64,000 bases of DNA from an uncultured Oscillospiraceae bacterium (GTDB lineage: Bacteria; Bacillota; Clostridia; Oscillospirales; Acutalibacteraceae), in the NCBI GenBank assembly GCA_900548305.1, contig URJZ01000001.1, positions 62,001 to 126,000 of the forward strand, given 5' to 3'. Made by a program: the position numbers and the translations under genes. The notes under the pieces are model-generated. The model was not told the origin of the DNA and did not search any database. It saw only the letters and a list, made by a program, of their open reading frames with translations. Below, piece after piece: positions 53,501 to 60,776 of this stretch (positions within the stretch are counted from its first letter, which is position 1; every line of letters begins with the position of its first letter).

Positions 53501-54577
53501 TTCCACTTCAGTAACAGAATCCATGGATGCAGCAATCGGTTCCTGCATCTTTTCCTGCGCTATCTCAACAGGCTCGGAAATCTCTTTTTGTTTCTCTTCT
53601 TCTGCAATTTCTGCATTCACAGTATCCTGTGTACGTTCTTTGGCAACCAAGCCAAATATAGATTCCGTATGTAACGGAGGTTCTACCTCCACAACTGTTT
53701 CTTTTGCCAAAACATCATCAATCAATTGCCGTAACTCGGCATTTTGCTTTTCAGCCTGCAAGTCTTCTTCATACAGTTGATGTTCAATCACTTCATCATT
53801 CTGCTTTGCTGATGTGGCAGGATTCTCCTGTGTGCGGAATGTATCACTAACCAATTCTTCCACAATTTTTTCAGGAGATTCCGATTCCGGAATCTTTAAG
53901 TCGGAATAAACCGGTGTTGTTTCTTTCGACTCCTCATAAAGAGAAAATACATCTTCTACTTCTTCTCCGGCTTCCTGCGCAGCTCTTTTTACACGCTCCT
54001 GTCGTTGGCGGTGCAACTGACGGAACTTTTCTTCAAATTCAGGGCTGGTATCAGGTCCGTTATCTTCAAATAAATGTGCAAACGTTGAAGTTGGGGATGA
54101 TACTTGTAAAGGACCTCCTGAATAGCCTTCTTTATTTAACTCTTCACGACGCTGCGCCTTTACCTCTTCAACAGTTTTTAATTTTAATCCAAAATAAATA
54201 TCATCTTCACCGGCAGTTACCTCTTGACGGTGTTTTTTACCAAAACGTTTCTTTTTCTTTTTGATACCAACATCTTTTTGATCTATGACATCTCTGCCCG
54301 GCCGTTGGGCAGGCTGCTGAGGTATTTCCGGTGAGATTGCGGGCGGATTCATCTCAGGGGTAGGGGGATTTACCACAGGTTTTGGCTTAGGAACAGGCTC
54401 TGCAGGTTTTTTCGTCTGTTTATACATATTGCCAACAGGTCTTGCCTGTGCCAGTGGAATATCTTGATCATCCAGTTCTTCTGTTGCATTGCCACGCATC
54501 TTGCGTGCCTCTGCTAAAATTTCATCTACAAATTCACTGTCTGAGCCCTGAGGAGCATTATATTTATCTTTACCCAT
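50543..54577 (-). CDS. Pseudo-P-type ATPase with about 780-residue charged N-terminal extension
   Basis: The 1344-residue protein has two parts. Residues 1-780 are low-complexity, rich in Glu, Gln, Lys and Ser, without membrane helices. Residues 782-1344 follow a P1B-type ATPase plan: about eight membrane helices, an actuator-like segment, a P/N region with GVVGWVSGRRILVGNRDLM, and two final helices. The catalytic features are gone. The CPC helix reads CICVP (1024-1028), the DKTGT site reads EADDLF (1071-1076), TGDN reads TTDP and GDGxNDAP is absent. It therefore cannot be phosphorylated like a pump and may be a sensor or scaffold. The promoter is in element B upstream. Confidence 0.8.
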   Translation of the reverse strand: MGKDKYNAPQGSDSEFVDEILAEARKMRGNATEELDDQDIPLAQARPVGNMYKQTKKPAEPVPKPKPVVNPPTPEMNPPAISPEIPQQPAQRPGRDVIDQKDVGIKKKKKRFGKKHRQEVTAGEDDIYFGLKLKTVEEVKAQRREELNKEGYSGGPLQVSSPTSTFAHLFEDNGPDTSPEFEEKFRQLHRQRQERVKRAAQEAGEEVEDVFSLYEESKETTPVYSDLKIPESESPEKIVEELVSDTFRTQENPATSAKQNDEVIEHQLYEEDLQAEKQNAELRQLIDDVLAKETVVEVEPPLHTESIFGLVAKERTQDTVNAEIAEEEKQKEISEPVEIAQEKMQEPIAASMDSVTEVEQEDELDVPDFVSYSAPVHETSKKAHAHQNVQTAEIVEESPVTSEEQSIEVVSEPMREESSQGHLSAEIQSEVIKEPLLGEQAETVQKMEQPIENSGVAGKTPDAVQNETIQAEQLSADIPSGQTEEIAQPELSQQLKAELQDSESLKESAETEAAPQNAEQKELSQEKQQTVAAAEVVEEKDIDLVTKPVQYVFHKRPVRTFSIQGIGDVLAQEAKQFTQLLHSETMVQKEQAAVSEELKAAQEKETQTKEVHTQDSVQNEKSKPQQNKDSQKESARKLAGPRIIRTSRFQIIDKTNVGQPDEVSNIEHIEMQESNVSAPADSDVKTDVVEQKPEASEVKDNETSSTGQNTKIVNLQDIKAKKQQPAIDLNHMEPVPEYVPKKKKRIFRKEKINLFTDIEDEEEMIPEEVQEEQPELEDFTSNEDARSIGSELRKNIRTLFLRSVVTGICTAVLLIFGFFAEYHIFGADISPVAYAATSLVFLAIAIGACATTVFNGLKALVKLRANADSAIAIATVVIAIQSVVLLFMQDALAAGEVHIYSALITGGLLLNTLGKLTMVRRIKQNFSFVVSSADKNTVELVENAEIAAQMAKDCVAGIPVVAYQKKSKFFSNFLRNSYAQDCSELTSQVIAPLGFISSLVLFIVSMIISKNVGTGFTAFAASMCICVPMANMLCVHLPVSRLCKLARKNGGMLVGYEAVDKFADTNAIMIEADDLFPKGTVELKGIKTFGEQRIDKVLLDAASLMAQVGGPLSEVFLEVVKNHEDILPHVENVAYEDECGVVGWVSGRRILVGNRDLMNHYSVNVPAVPIDKEHGHQLVYLAAGNEVVGAFVLAYHVSSEKKQEMQRMAKNGIGIIVKTTDPSVTAEFISQQFGIDIHAITVLSGPLVHTYNELTNKVEETSNAMFATKGKATCMMRVITACVREKSNISIVRLLQNVSIILGFVLVAFLVCFSGLKQISTLAMVIYEVFWLVVLLVLPKIRRP

Positions 54578-54645
54578 TTATTTCATCGCTCCTAATCAGT
54601 TTCTTAATATCTTCTAACTTAAATTATCACAAAAAATACGTCAAT

Positions 54646-54763
54646 ATTATACCATAAGAACAATTTCGCCGCAATTTTTCAACGCGAATTCTTACAGCTT
54701 TCTTGCATTTACCAAACTTTACAACTATTTTCTGGAAGTAAAGTTGTTATAACATAACAACTT
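54646..54763 (-). repeat. Promoter-bearing repeat element, copy B
   Basis: The minus strand has TTGCGG-N17-TATAAT (-10 at 54646-54651, -35 at 54669-54674) with the dyad AAATTGC-GGC-GAAATT (54661-54677). Its distal end AAGTTGTTATAACATAAC lies at the same distance (118 bases overall) as in copy D. The middle is more divergent. It is the likely promoter of the pseudo-ATPase gene. Nothing else is recognised in 54764-54912. Confidence 0.65.
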
Positions 54764-54912
54764 GTCACACAGTATTAGCACATAAATATGAAAATATTCC
54801 TCTAACCGCCAAAATTCAGACACATAAAGACTTTATTTCCACTCTTATTTTACTACTGTTTCAAGGTCATTTTAGCATAAATATGTGACAAACATATGAC
54901 GGACAAAATATT

Positions 54913-55704
54913 TTAATTTGCTTTGATTCCTTGTCTTTGGCGCGCAATTTCATAACAAAGCACACCGCAAGCTACAGATGCATTCAATGAGTTAATATGT
55001 CCAACCATAGGCAATGTTACAGTAAAATCTGCTTTTTCTTTTACCAAACGGCTAACACCGCTGCCCTCAGAACCAATTACAAGTCCAACAGGGCCCTTAT
55101 AATCCACAGTACACCATGTTTCACCTTTCATGTCTGTTGTATAAATCCAAAGACCTTTCTCCTTTAATAAATCAACGGTTGCGGCCATATTAGTTACACG
55201 TACGACCGGCACATACTCTACCGCACCTGCAGAAGACTTTCCAACCGCATAAGTCAATCCGACTGCACGACGTTTTGGTATGATTACACCATGTGCCCCC
55301 GTGCATTCGGCAGTTCTCAAAATAGCACCTAAGTTATGAGGGTCTTCCAATTCATCAGCCAATATGATAAAAGGAGCTTCTCCCCTTGATTGTGCCAATT
55401 GAAAAATATCCTCCAAACTGGCATATTCCTTGATTGACGCTACTGCTACAACACCCTGATGATTGGCATTTCCGCACATAAAATCTAATTTTTTTACATC
55501 CGCTTCTTTAATAGTGATGTCTTTTTGTTTGGCTTTTGCAATCAGCGCTGTTAAGGAACCTGTTTTTTGTCCGCGAACAACATATAAACTATCAATAGTT
55601 CTTCCTGAACGCAACGCTTCATTTACGGCATTTCTGCCTGCGATAATATCCTCACCTTTTGTTCCTGTATTTTTTTCAAATTCACTTTTTGTTTTATCTA
55701 TCAT
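54913..55704 (-). CDS. rlmB: 23S rRNA (guanosine-2'-O)-methyltransferase RlmB
   Basis: The 263-residue SPOUT methyltransferase of the TrmH/RlmB group 2'-O-methylates a guanosine in 23S rRNA using SAM. It has an N-terminal substrate-binding domain (DIIAGRNAVNEALRSGR) and the knot motifs LADELEDPHNLGAILRTAE, LVIGSEGSGVSRLV and LPMVGHINSLNASVACGV. Its start follows AAGGAG. It has its own promoter at 55738-55766. Confidence 0.93.
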   Translation of the reverse strand: MIDKTKSEFEKNTGTKGEDIIAGRNAVNEALRSGRTIDSLYVVRGQKTGSLTALIAKAKQKDITIKEADVKKLDFMCGNANHQGVVAVASIKEYASLEDIFQLAQSRGEAPFIILADELEDPHNLGAILRTAECTGAHGVIIPKRRAVGLTYAVGKSSAGAVEYVPVVRVTNMAATVDLLKEKGLWIYTTDMKGETWCTVDYKGPVGLVIGSEGSGVSRLVKEKADFTVTLPMVGHINSLNASVACGVLCYEIARQRQGIKAN

Positions 55705-55737
55705 AATTCACAATACTCCTTATTTGCATTGTGTTTT

Positions 55738-55769
55738 ATTATAGCATTAAAAAAATTGCTACGCAATTT
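55738..55769 (-). promoter_or_regulatory. Promoter of rlmB with palindromic -35 (element C core)
   Basis: On the minus strand TTGCGT (55761-55766) and TATAAT (55738-55743) are 17 bases apart. A perfect palindrome AAATTGC-GTA-GCAATTT at 55753-55769 covers the -35, as in copy A. Confidence 0.75.
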
Positions 55770-55955
55770 TAACTGATAAATAGAACACATCTATTTTCAA
55801 CAATTAAATATAAAAAATTTTTAACATGGAAAATGTGTGAGATTTCCATAATTACAAAATTGTAATAACACTAAATATCTTATATCTATATAACTCAAAA
55901 AACGCACTGCATTTCCGTACCAATACTATACTTTATTCACTGTATGAATCTGCCG

Positions 55956-56219
55956 TTAAAGTAAGAAAAAACAACCAGCCATAATTCCGGCACCTACTAG
56001 CGCTGCAGCCAAAAAACGCAAAGCAGTCATCCATTTTTTATTCTTTAGTTTGATACGTGAAGGAGCATCCATTGTACGCAGAACACGCTTAGCCTCTTTC
56101 TCTAACAACGTACGTTGTGCATTGGAAAATTCCGGTTTTACCACTAGATATGCCTTTTCATAATAAATGTTCCCTGTATCTGGTACCTCTATAATCTGTC
56201 TGCTTATTCCTCTTACCAT
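55956..56219 (-). CDS. 87-residue tail-anchored-like protein
   Basis: This small protein has a hydrophilic N-terminal part (MVRGISRQIIEVPDTGNIYY, then a Lys/Arg-rich helix with EKEAKRVLRTMDAPSR) and one C-terminal membrane helix (FLAAALVGAGIMAGCFFLL) ending at the chain end, so it should be tail-anchored. AAAAAGGAAG precedes the start. No domain is recognised and neighbours give no clue. Confidence 0.72.
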   Translation of the reverse strand: MVRGISRQIIEVPDTGNIYYEKAYLVVKPEFSNAQRTLLEKEAKRVLRTMDAPSRIKLKNKKWMTALRFLAAALVGAGIMAGCFFLL

Positions 56220-56825
56220 ATTGTTACTTCCTTTTTCTTTTTAATGTTGAATTTTCTATTCCTATTTTTGGCATTTTATTTTTATTTATACCATTATTTC
56301 CTATTTTGTATTTTTCTAGCAAATTATTCTTAAATTTTTATTGGTTATTGTAAAATGATAATTTAATCATTCGTAAAATTTTATACCATATTTAAAAGAA
56401 TTTTTAGATAACTTTTTTTGTTTTTTACTTGACTACTATTTTGTTATACTTTTTGTAATCAATTTGTAACACTTTATAGTTTACATAATATTTGTTGACA
56501 ACCTTGTTAGTTCTGTTGAAAACTCTGTGGAAAATGTTAATAACTGTGAAAATAGCTATTCTAAATATTTAAACAATTCTATTTTATCAAATATTATGTA
56601 AACCGAAAATGGTAGTATTTTGTAAAATAAAAAAACATCTAGTATAACATTGCGAAAAAATAAATCTTTCTACAAAATTCTCAATAAAAAATAATACTTG
56701 ACGTTTGCACAAAAGTATGCGTCTATTATTTTCCTCTTTGCTGTATAGATAAAAATATGTTAGTATAGCAGTACCATATTAAATATTTCGACATTTTTCA
56801 TAAGTTATTCAGAAAGGGCAGCTTT
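56220..56825. other. 606-base AT-rich intergenic region
   Basis: No coding frame or RNA gene is recognised. A cluster of TGTGGAAAA, TTGTTGACAA and GTTAATAACTGTG around 56490-56555 faintly resembles degenerate DnaA-box sequence but has no exact TTATCCACA. The 3' end holds the promoter of the downstream glycosylase gene. Confidence 0.6.
56738..56766 (+). promoter_or_regulatory. Promoter of the OGG-type gene
   Basis: TTGCTG (56738-56743) and TAGTAT (56761-56766) are 17 bases apart, 60 bases before the start codon. Confidence 0.55.
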
Positions 56826-57668
56826 ATGGAATACACAAAAACACCGGCAGGTATTATGATACCGAAAAGCAATGAATTTGACCTGCTGCAAACACTGGAC
56901 TGCGGACAATCCTTCCGTTGGGAACCATGTAACGGAAAATCCAACCGAATTGGCGGTATTGCATTTGGGCGATACCTAGAACTTGAAGAAGTAAACGATC
57001 ATATTCTGTTCTGCGATACGGCAGAAGACGAATTTTTACATATCTGGGTTCCATATTTTGACTTAGAGTTAGATTATAAAGCAATTAAAGATAATTTATC
57101 AAAACTGGATCCTATTTTGTGCAAAGCTGCGCAATATGCGCCGGGAATCCGTATTTTACAACAAGACCCTTGGGAGGCACTCTGTTGTTTTATTATTTCA
57201 CAAAATAACAATATCCCTCGTATTAAAGGAATTGTGTCACGCCTATGTGAACATTTTGGAGAAAAGATACCGGGAGGTTTTGCATTTCCCACACCGGAAG
57301 TTCTTGCAAACTGTACTGTGGAAGATTTAGCACCGCTTCGCAGTGGTTTTCGAGCTAAGTATATAGTGAACGCTGCACAAAAAGTGGCTCAGGAAATTAT
57401 TATATTAGATGCAATGAAAACAATGCCGCTGGAAGAGGTCCGCCAACAATTAATGACAATACAAGGAGTTGGTCCGAAAGTAGCGGAATGTGCAGCTTTA
57501 TATGGATTACATCGCTTGGAAGCATTCCCTATGGATGTTTGGATGAAACGAGCAATGGCGATTTTGTTCCCAAATAAAACAGCGGCAGATTTCGGCCAAT
57601 ACGCCGGCATTGCCCAGCAATATATCTTTCACTATGCACGCACTTGTAAAACAGCAATTCCTTCCTAA
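56826..57668 (+). CDS. ogg: 8-oxoguanine DNA glycosylase (OGG1 type)
   Basis: The 280-residue protein is a clostridial OGG1-like base-excision enzyme that removes 8-oxoguanine and can nick at the abasic site. The N-terminal domain has TLDCGQSFRW. The HhH-GPD core shows DPWEALCCFIISQNNNIPRI, the catalytic lysine in SGFRAKYI, the hairpin TIQGVGPKVAECAALYG and the catalytic aspartate in FPMDVWMKRAM. GAAAGGGCAG precedes the ATG. It stands alone with its own promoter. Confidence 0.92.
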   Translation: MEYTKTPAGIMIPKSNEFDLLQTLDCGQSFRWEPCNGKSNRIGGIAFGRYLELEEVNDHILFCDTAEDEFLHIWVPYFDLELDYKAIKDNLSKLDPILCKAAQYAPGIRILQQDPWEALCCFIISQNNNIPRIKGIVSRLCEHFGEKIPGGFAFPTPEVLANCTVEDLAPLRSGFRAKYIVNAAQKVAQEIIILDAMKTMPLEEVRQQLMTIQGVGPKVAECAALYGLHRLEAFPMDVWMKRAMAILFPNKTAADFGQYAGIAQQYIFHYARTCKTAIPS

Positions 57669-57828
57669 ATGATGTAATTTATAATAAAGTATTTTGGAGT
57701 GTTACAATCAATCTGTAAGAAAATACTTTGCTGACCAAAAAATTGATTTCGAATTTGTGAAAACCCACGATTTTTTTCAGTCATGGTAATATTCTACAAA
57801 TGGTATGCCATTATGCAGAAATCTATGG

Positions 57829-57834
57829 TATACT
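57829..57834 (+). promoter_or_regulatory. -10 element of fba
   Basis: TATACT, preceded by TATGG, lies 38 bases upstream of the fba start. No clear -35 box is present 17-18 bases upstream. An inverted repeat AAAGTATTTT/AAAATACTTT (57686-57733) lies between ogg and this promoter. Confidence 0.45.
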
Positions 57835-57872
57835 ATAAATATAAACATAAATTGACTAGGAGTGTGATTCCA

Positions 57873-58811
57873 GTGGCACTTGTAAATACCACAGAAATGT
57901 TTAAAAAAGCATATGCAAACGGATATGCAATCGGAGCATTTAATGTAAATAATATGGAAATTGTACAAGGAATTACAGAGGCTTGCAGTGAGTTAAACGC
58001 ACCTGTTATCCTTCAAGTTTCTGCAGGCGCACGTAAGTACGCCAACCATACCTATCTGCTTAAATTGGTAGAAGCCGCAGTAAAGGAAAACCCACATATT
58101 CCAATGGCACTTCACCTTGACCACGGTGACACCTTTGAACTATGTAAAGATTGTGTTGACGGCGGTTTTACCTCTGTTATGATTGACGGCTCTCACCACG
58201 ACTACGAAGACAATGTAGCGCTTACCCGCAAAGTAGTTGAGTATGCACATGCACACGGTGTAACTGTTGAAGGTGAACTTGGACGTTTGGCAGGTATTGA
58301 AGATGATGTAAATGTAAGCGACGAAGATGCATCTTATACCAACCCTGCACAAGTTCAAGACTTTGTTGAGCGTACAGGTGTTGATTCCTTAGCTATTGCC
58401 ATAGGAACCAGCCATGGCGCATATAAATTTAAACCTGGACAAAAACCACAATTACGCTTTGACATTTTACAGGAAGTATCAGAGCGTTTACCAGGTTTTC
58501 CAATTGTATTGCACGGCGCTTCTTCCGTAGTCCCTGAATTTGTAGAAATGATCAACGCAAATGGCGGAAATATGCCGGGAGCAATTGGTATTCCGGAAGA
58601 TATGCTGCGTGAAGCTGCTAAAATGGCAGTTTGTAAAATTAACATTGATTCCGACTTACGTTTGGCAATGACAGGCACTATTCGAAAATATCTCAGCGAA
58701 CATCCTGAACACTTTGACCCACGTCAATATCTCGGTCCTGCACGTACCGCAATTAAAGAAATGGTTGCACATAAAATTAAAAATGTGTTGGGCTGTGACG
58801 GTCAGGCATAA
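57873..58811 (+). CDS. fba: Fructose-bisphosphate aldolase, class II
   Basis: This Zn2+-dependent aldolase splits fructose 1,6-bisphosphate into the two triose phosphates. A GTG at 57873 gives the family start MALVNTTEMFKKAYANGYAIGAFNVNN (shown in part) and has AGGAG ten bases upstream; longer readings are rejected. The 312-residue barrel has the metal and catalytic motifs ALHLDHGDTFELC, DGSHHDYEDN, GELGRLAGIED, AIGTSHGAYKF and VLHGASSV, plus CKINIDSDLR. It is monocistronic, ending in a strong terminator. Confidence 0.96.
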   Translation: MALVNTTEMFKKAYANGYAIGAFNVNNMEIVQGITEACSELNAPVILQVSAGARKYANHTYLLKLVEAAVKENPHIPMALHLDHGDTFELCKDCVDGGFTSVMIDGSHHDYEDNVALTRKVVEYAHAHGVTVEGELGRLAGIEDDVNVSDEDASYTNPAQVQDFVERTGVDSLAIAIGTSHGAYKFKPGQKPQLRFDILQEVSERLPGFPIVLHGASSVVPEFVEMINANGGNMPGAIGIPEDMLREAAKMAVCKINIDSDLRLAMTGTIRKYLSEHPEHFDPRQYLGPARTAIKEMVAHKIKNVLGCDGQA

Positions 58812-58817
58812 ATTATA

Positions 58818-58858
58818 TAAAAAGCAGGGTATCTGACATAGATACCCTGCTTTTTTTC
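58818..58858. terminator. Terminator after fba
   Basis: AAAAAGCAGGGTATCT/AGATACCCTGCTTTTT with a short loop; it also faces the convergent 84-residue gene. Confidence 0.9.
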
Positions 58859-58865
58859 TGCTCTT

Positions 58866-59120
58866 TTATGCTTCTTCTGCTGCCTTTGCTGCAACTTGAA
58901 ATCCACTTACAAAACCATCTCTATGACAGCTTTTAGCATATCTGCGAATAGCCTCTACATACGCAACCACTGCCTGCTTAGTTTTTTCGTCTCCGTGACG
59001 AAAAATTTCATCCCGAAGTTCTTCACATTCATCTTTACGCTTTAAAGTTATTTCACTTAATTCCAATGAGCCGCTTTCCATCAAATTATCGTACAATACT
59101 TCTGTCAAATTCACAAACAA
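58866..59120 (-). CDS. 84-residue helical protein of unknown function
   Basis: The frame opens at TTG 59120 with AGGACGG five bases upstream; a GTG at 59114 is an alternative. The product is soluble and helical: a charged first half (ESGSLELSEITLKRKDECEELRDE in part) and a second helix ending GFVSGFQVAAKAAEEA. The FVSGF-type ending recalls small clostridial DUF6809-like proteins, which is a weak resemblance. No partner is evident. It converges on fba. Confidence 0.65.
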   Translation of the reverse strand: MFVNLTEVLYDNLMESGSLELSEITLKRKDECEELRDEIFRHGDEKTKQAVVAYVEAIRRYAKSCHRDGFVSGFQVAAKAAEEA

Positions 59121-59275
59121 TCCCGTCCTTTTCTTCCAATCAATCCTATACTTTTATTTTACAACAAAACTATATAAAACGCTACGCATTTTTACATCTA
59201 TTTACTTTTAAAATCTAGACACACTTTCTATTCCATAGTAAAATAAATGGAAATAACCAATCAGGAGGTTTTGGT

Positions 59276-59926
59276 ATGCAATTCCACACAGTATTATTTG
59301 ACTTTGACTATACACTTGCAGATACCAGCGTTGGTATTATCAACAGCTTTCATTATGCTTTTGACCGTTTAAATATCGAACGAAAAGAAGAATCATCCAT
59401 TAAGAAAACAATTGGAATGCCTTTAAAAACTGCATTTACTGCTTTAACCGGTCTGCAAGATCCTCGTTTACAGGAACAATTTCGTCGTTATTTTGTAACC
59501 AGTTCCAATGCAATTATGACTAAGAATACAATTCTATTTGACGACACCATCGATGTATTGAAAAAATTAAAACAAGTCGGCTGTCAAATTGCTATTGTAT
59601 CGAATAAATATCGTTTTCGCATCAACGAAAGCATTGAAAAATTTCAATTGCATAACTATATTGACGCTGTCATCGGAGGCGAAGATGTATCCATAGCCAA
59701 ACCCTCTCCTGAAGGATGCTTAAAAGCAATGGAACAATTTCATTCAAAACCTGAGAACACGGTGTATATCGGAGACAGCATCATTGATGCAAAAACAGCG
59801 CAAAGCGCGGGAATTGCACTGATTGCGGTTACAACAGGGACAGATACAGCTGAGGATTTGAAAACATATCCTCATTTAAAAATCTGCAGCTGTTTGACGG
59901 AAGCTGCAGATACCATATGTGGATAA
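59276..59926 (+). CDS. HAD-superfamily phosphatase (PpaX/Gph-like)
   Basis: The 216-residue protein is a HAD hydrolase of the phosphoglycolate phosphatase/PpaX group. Motif I DFDYTLADTS has the nucleophile Asp, a helical cap follows (about residues 18-85), motif II is VSNKYR, and motifs III-IV are IAKPSPEGC and YIGDSIIDAKTA. AGGAGG precedes the ATG. Substrates could be phosphoglycolate, pyrophosphate or another phosphoester. The PhzF-like gene follows after 15 bases, suggesting co-transcription. Confidence 0.88.
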   Translation: MQFHTVLFDFDYTLADTSVGIINSFHYAFDRLNIERKEESSIKKTIGMPLKTAFTALTGLQDPRLQEQFRRYFVTSSNAIMTKNTILFDDTIDVLKKLKQVGCQIAIVSNKYRFRINESIEKFQLHNYIDAVIGGEDVSIAKPSPEGCLKAMEQFHSKPENTVYIGDSIIDAKTAQSAGIALIAVTTGTDTAEDLKTYPHLKICSCLTEAADTICG

Positions 59927-59941
59927 AAAAGAGGTACTATT

Positions 59942-60721
59942 ATGATATCATATTATGTCATTGACGCTTTTTCCAAGCAATTGTTTCATGGAAATCCTGC
60001 AGGTGTATGCATATTGGAAACCCCGCTTTCGGAACAAATCATGCAGCAAATTGCATTCGAAAATAATTTAGCTGAAACCGCATTTGTTTTTCAGGAAGGA
60101 AAACTCTTACGACTGCGTTGGTTTACACCAAAATCTGAAATTGATTTGTGCGGACACGCCACATTGGCAGCAGCTTTTGTTTGGATGAATGAGGTAAATC
60201 CTGATTGCAACGCTATATCCTTTGAAACAATGAGCGGAACATTAACTGTAAACAGAAAGAACGATATTTATACAATGGATTTTCCCAGTCGTATGCCGAA
60301 ACCGATTACGATGCCCATGGGTTTGGAAACCGCTTTGGGCTGTCCCGTTTTAGAAACGCATCTGTCTCGAGATTTGATTGTTGTGGTAGAAAGCGAAGAT
60401 ACGGTACAAAAGATACAGCCTGATATCAGAAAACTAAGGGCCATAAAAGATGTTGTTGGCATTGCAGTAACTGCCAAAGGAACCTCTTGTGATTTCGTAT
60501 CACGCTTTTTTGCGCCAAACGTTGGTGTGGCAGAAGACCCTGTAACCAGTTCTTCTCATAGTTCTCTCATCCCTTTCTGGTCTGAAAGACTGCAAAAGAA
60601 GCAAATGATTGCAAAACAACTTTCTCCCAGAGGCGGCACTTTATATTGCGAAAACTTGAGAAATCGTGTAAACATTGGCGGTGCTGCTGTATGTTATTCC
60701 AAGGCAACTCTTTATATCTAA
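59942..60721 (+). CDS. PhzF-family isomerase/epimerase-like protein
   Basis: The 259-residue protein matches the PhzF/diaminopimelate-epimerase-like fold, with VIDAFSKQLFHGNPAGVC, the catalytic glutamate in NNLAETAFVF, FTPKSEIDLCGHATLAAAF and APNVGVAEDPVTSSSH near the end. PhzF enzymes isomerise small hydroxylated acids without a cofactor; outside phenazine loci the substrate is unknown. It probably shares a transcript with the HAD gene. Confidence 0.9.
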   Translation: MISYYVIDAFSKQLFHGNPAGVCILETPLSEQIMQQIAFENNLAETAFVFQEGKLLRLRWFTPKSEIDLCGHATLAAAFVWMNEVNPDCNAISFETMSGTLTVNRKNDIYTMDFPSRMPKPITMPMGLETALGCPVLETHLSRDLIVVVESEDTVQKIQPDIRKLRAIKDVVGIAVTAKGTSCDFVSRFFAPNVGVAEDPVTSSSHSSLIPFWSERLQKKQMIAKQLSPRGGTLYCENLRNRVNIGGAAVCYSKATLYI

Positions 60722-60731
60722 ATCAGCTAAA

Positions 60732-60772
60732 ATAAAAAAAGCTACTCACAATAAATGAGCAGCTTTTTTATT
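60732..60772. terminator. Bidirectional terminator
   Basis: AAAAAAGCTACTCA/TGAGCAGCTTTTTT (one mismatch) separates the PhzF-like and convergent GGGtGRT genes. Confidence 0.82.
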
Positions 60773-60776
60773 TTAA

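Noticed and set aside
54721..54763. Insertion-sequence end or attachment site at the GTTGTTATAACATAACAAC palindrome.
   Set aside because: No transposase or integrase gene and no target duplication; the sequence is better explained as the distal end of the shared promoter element.
56480..56560. Possible replication-origin-like cluster (TGTGGAAAA, GTTAATAACTGTG).
   Set aside because: No exact DnaA boxes, no dnaA/dnaN or other origin genes nearby; AT-rich intergenic sequence easily gives such near matches.
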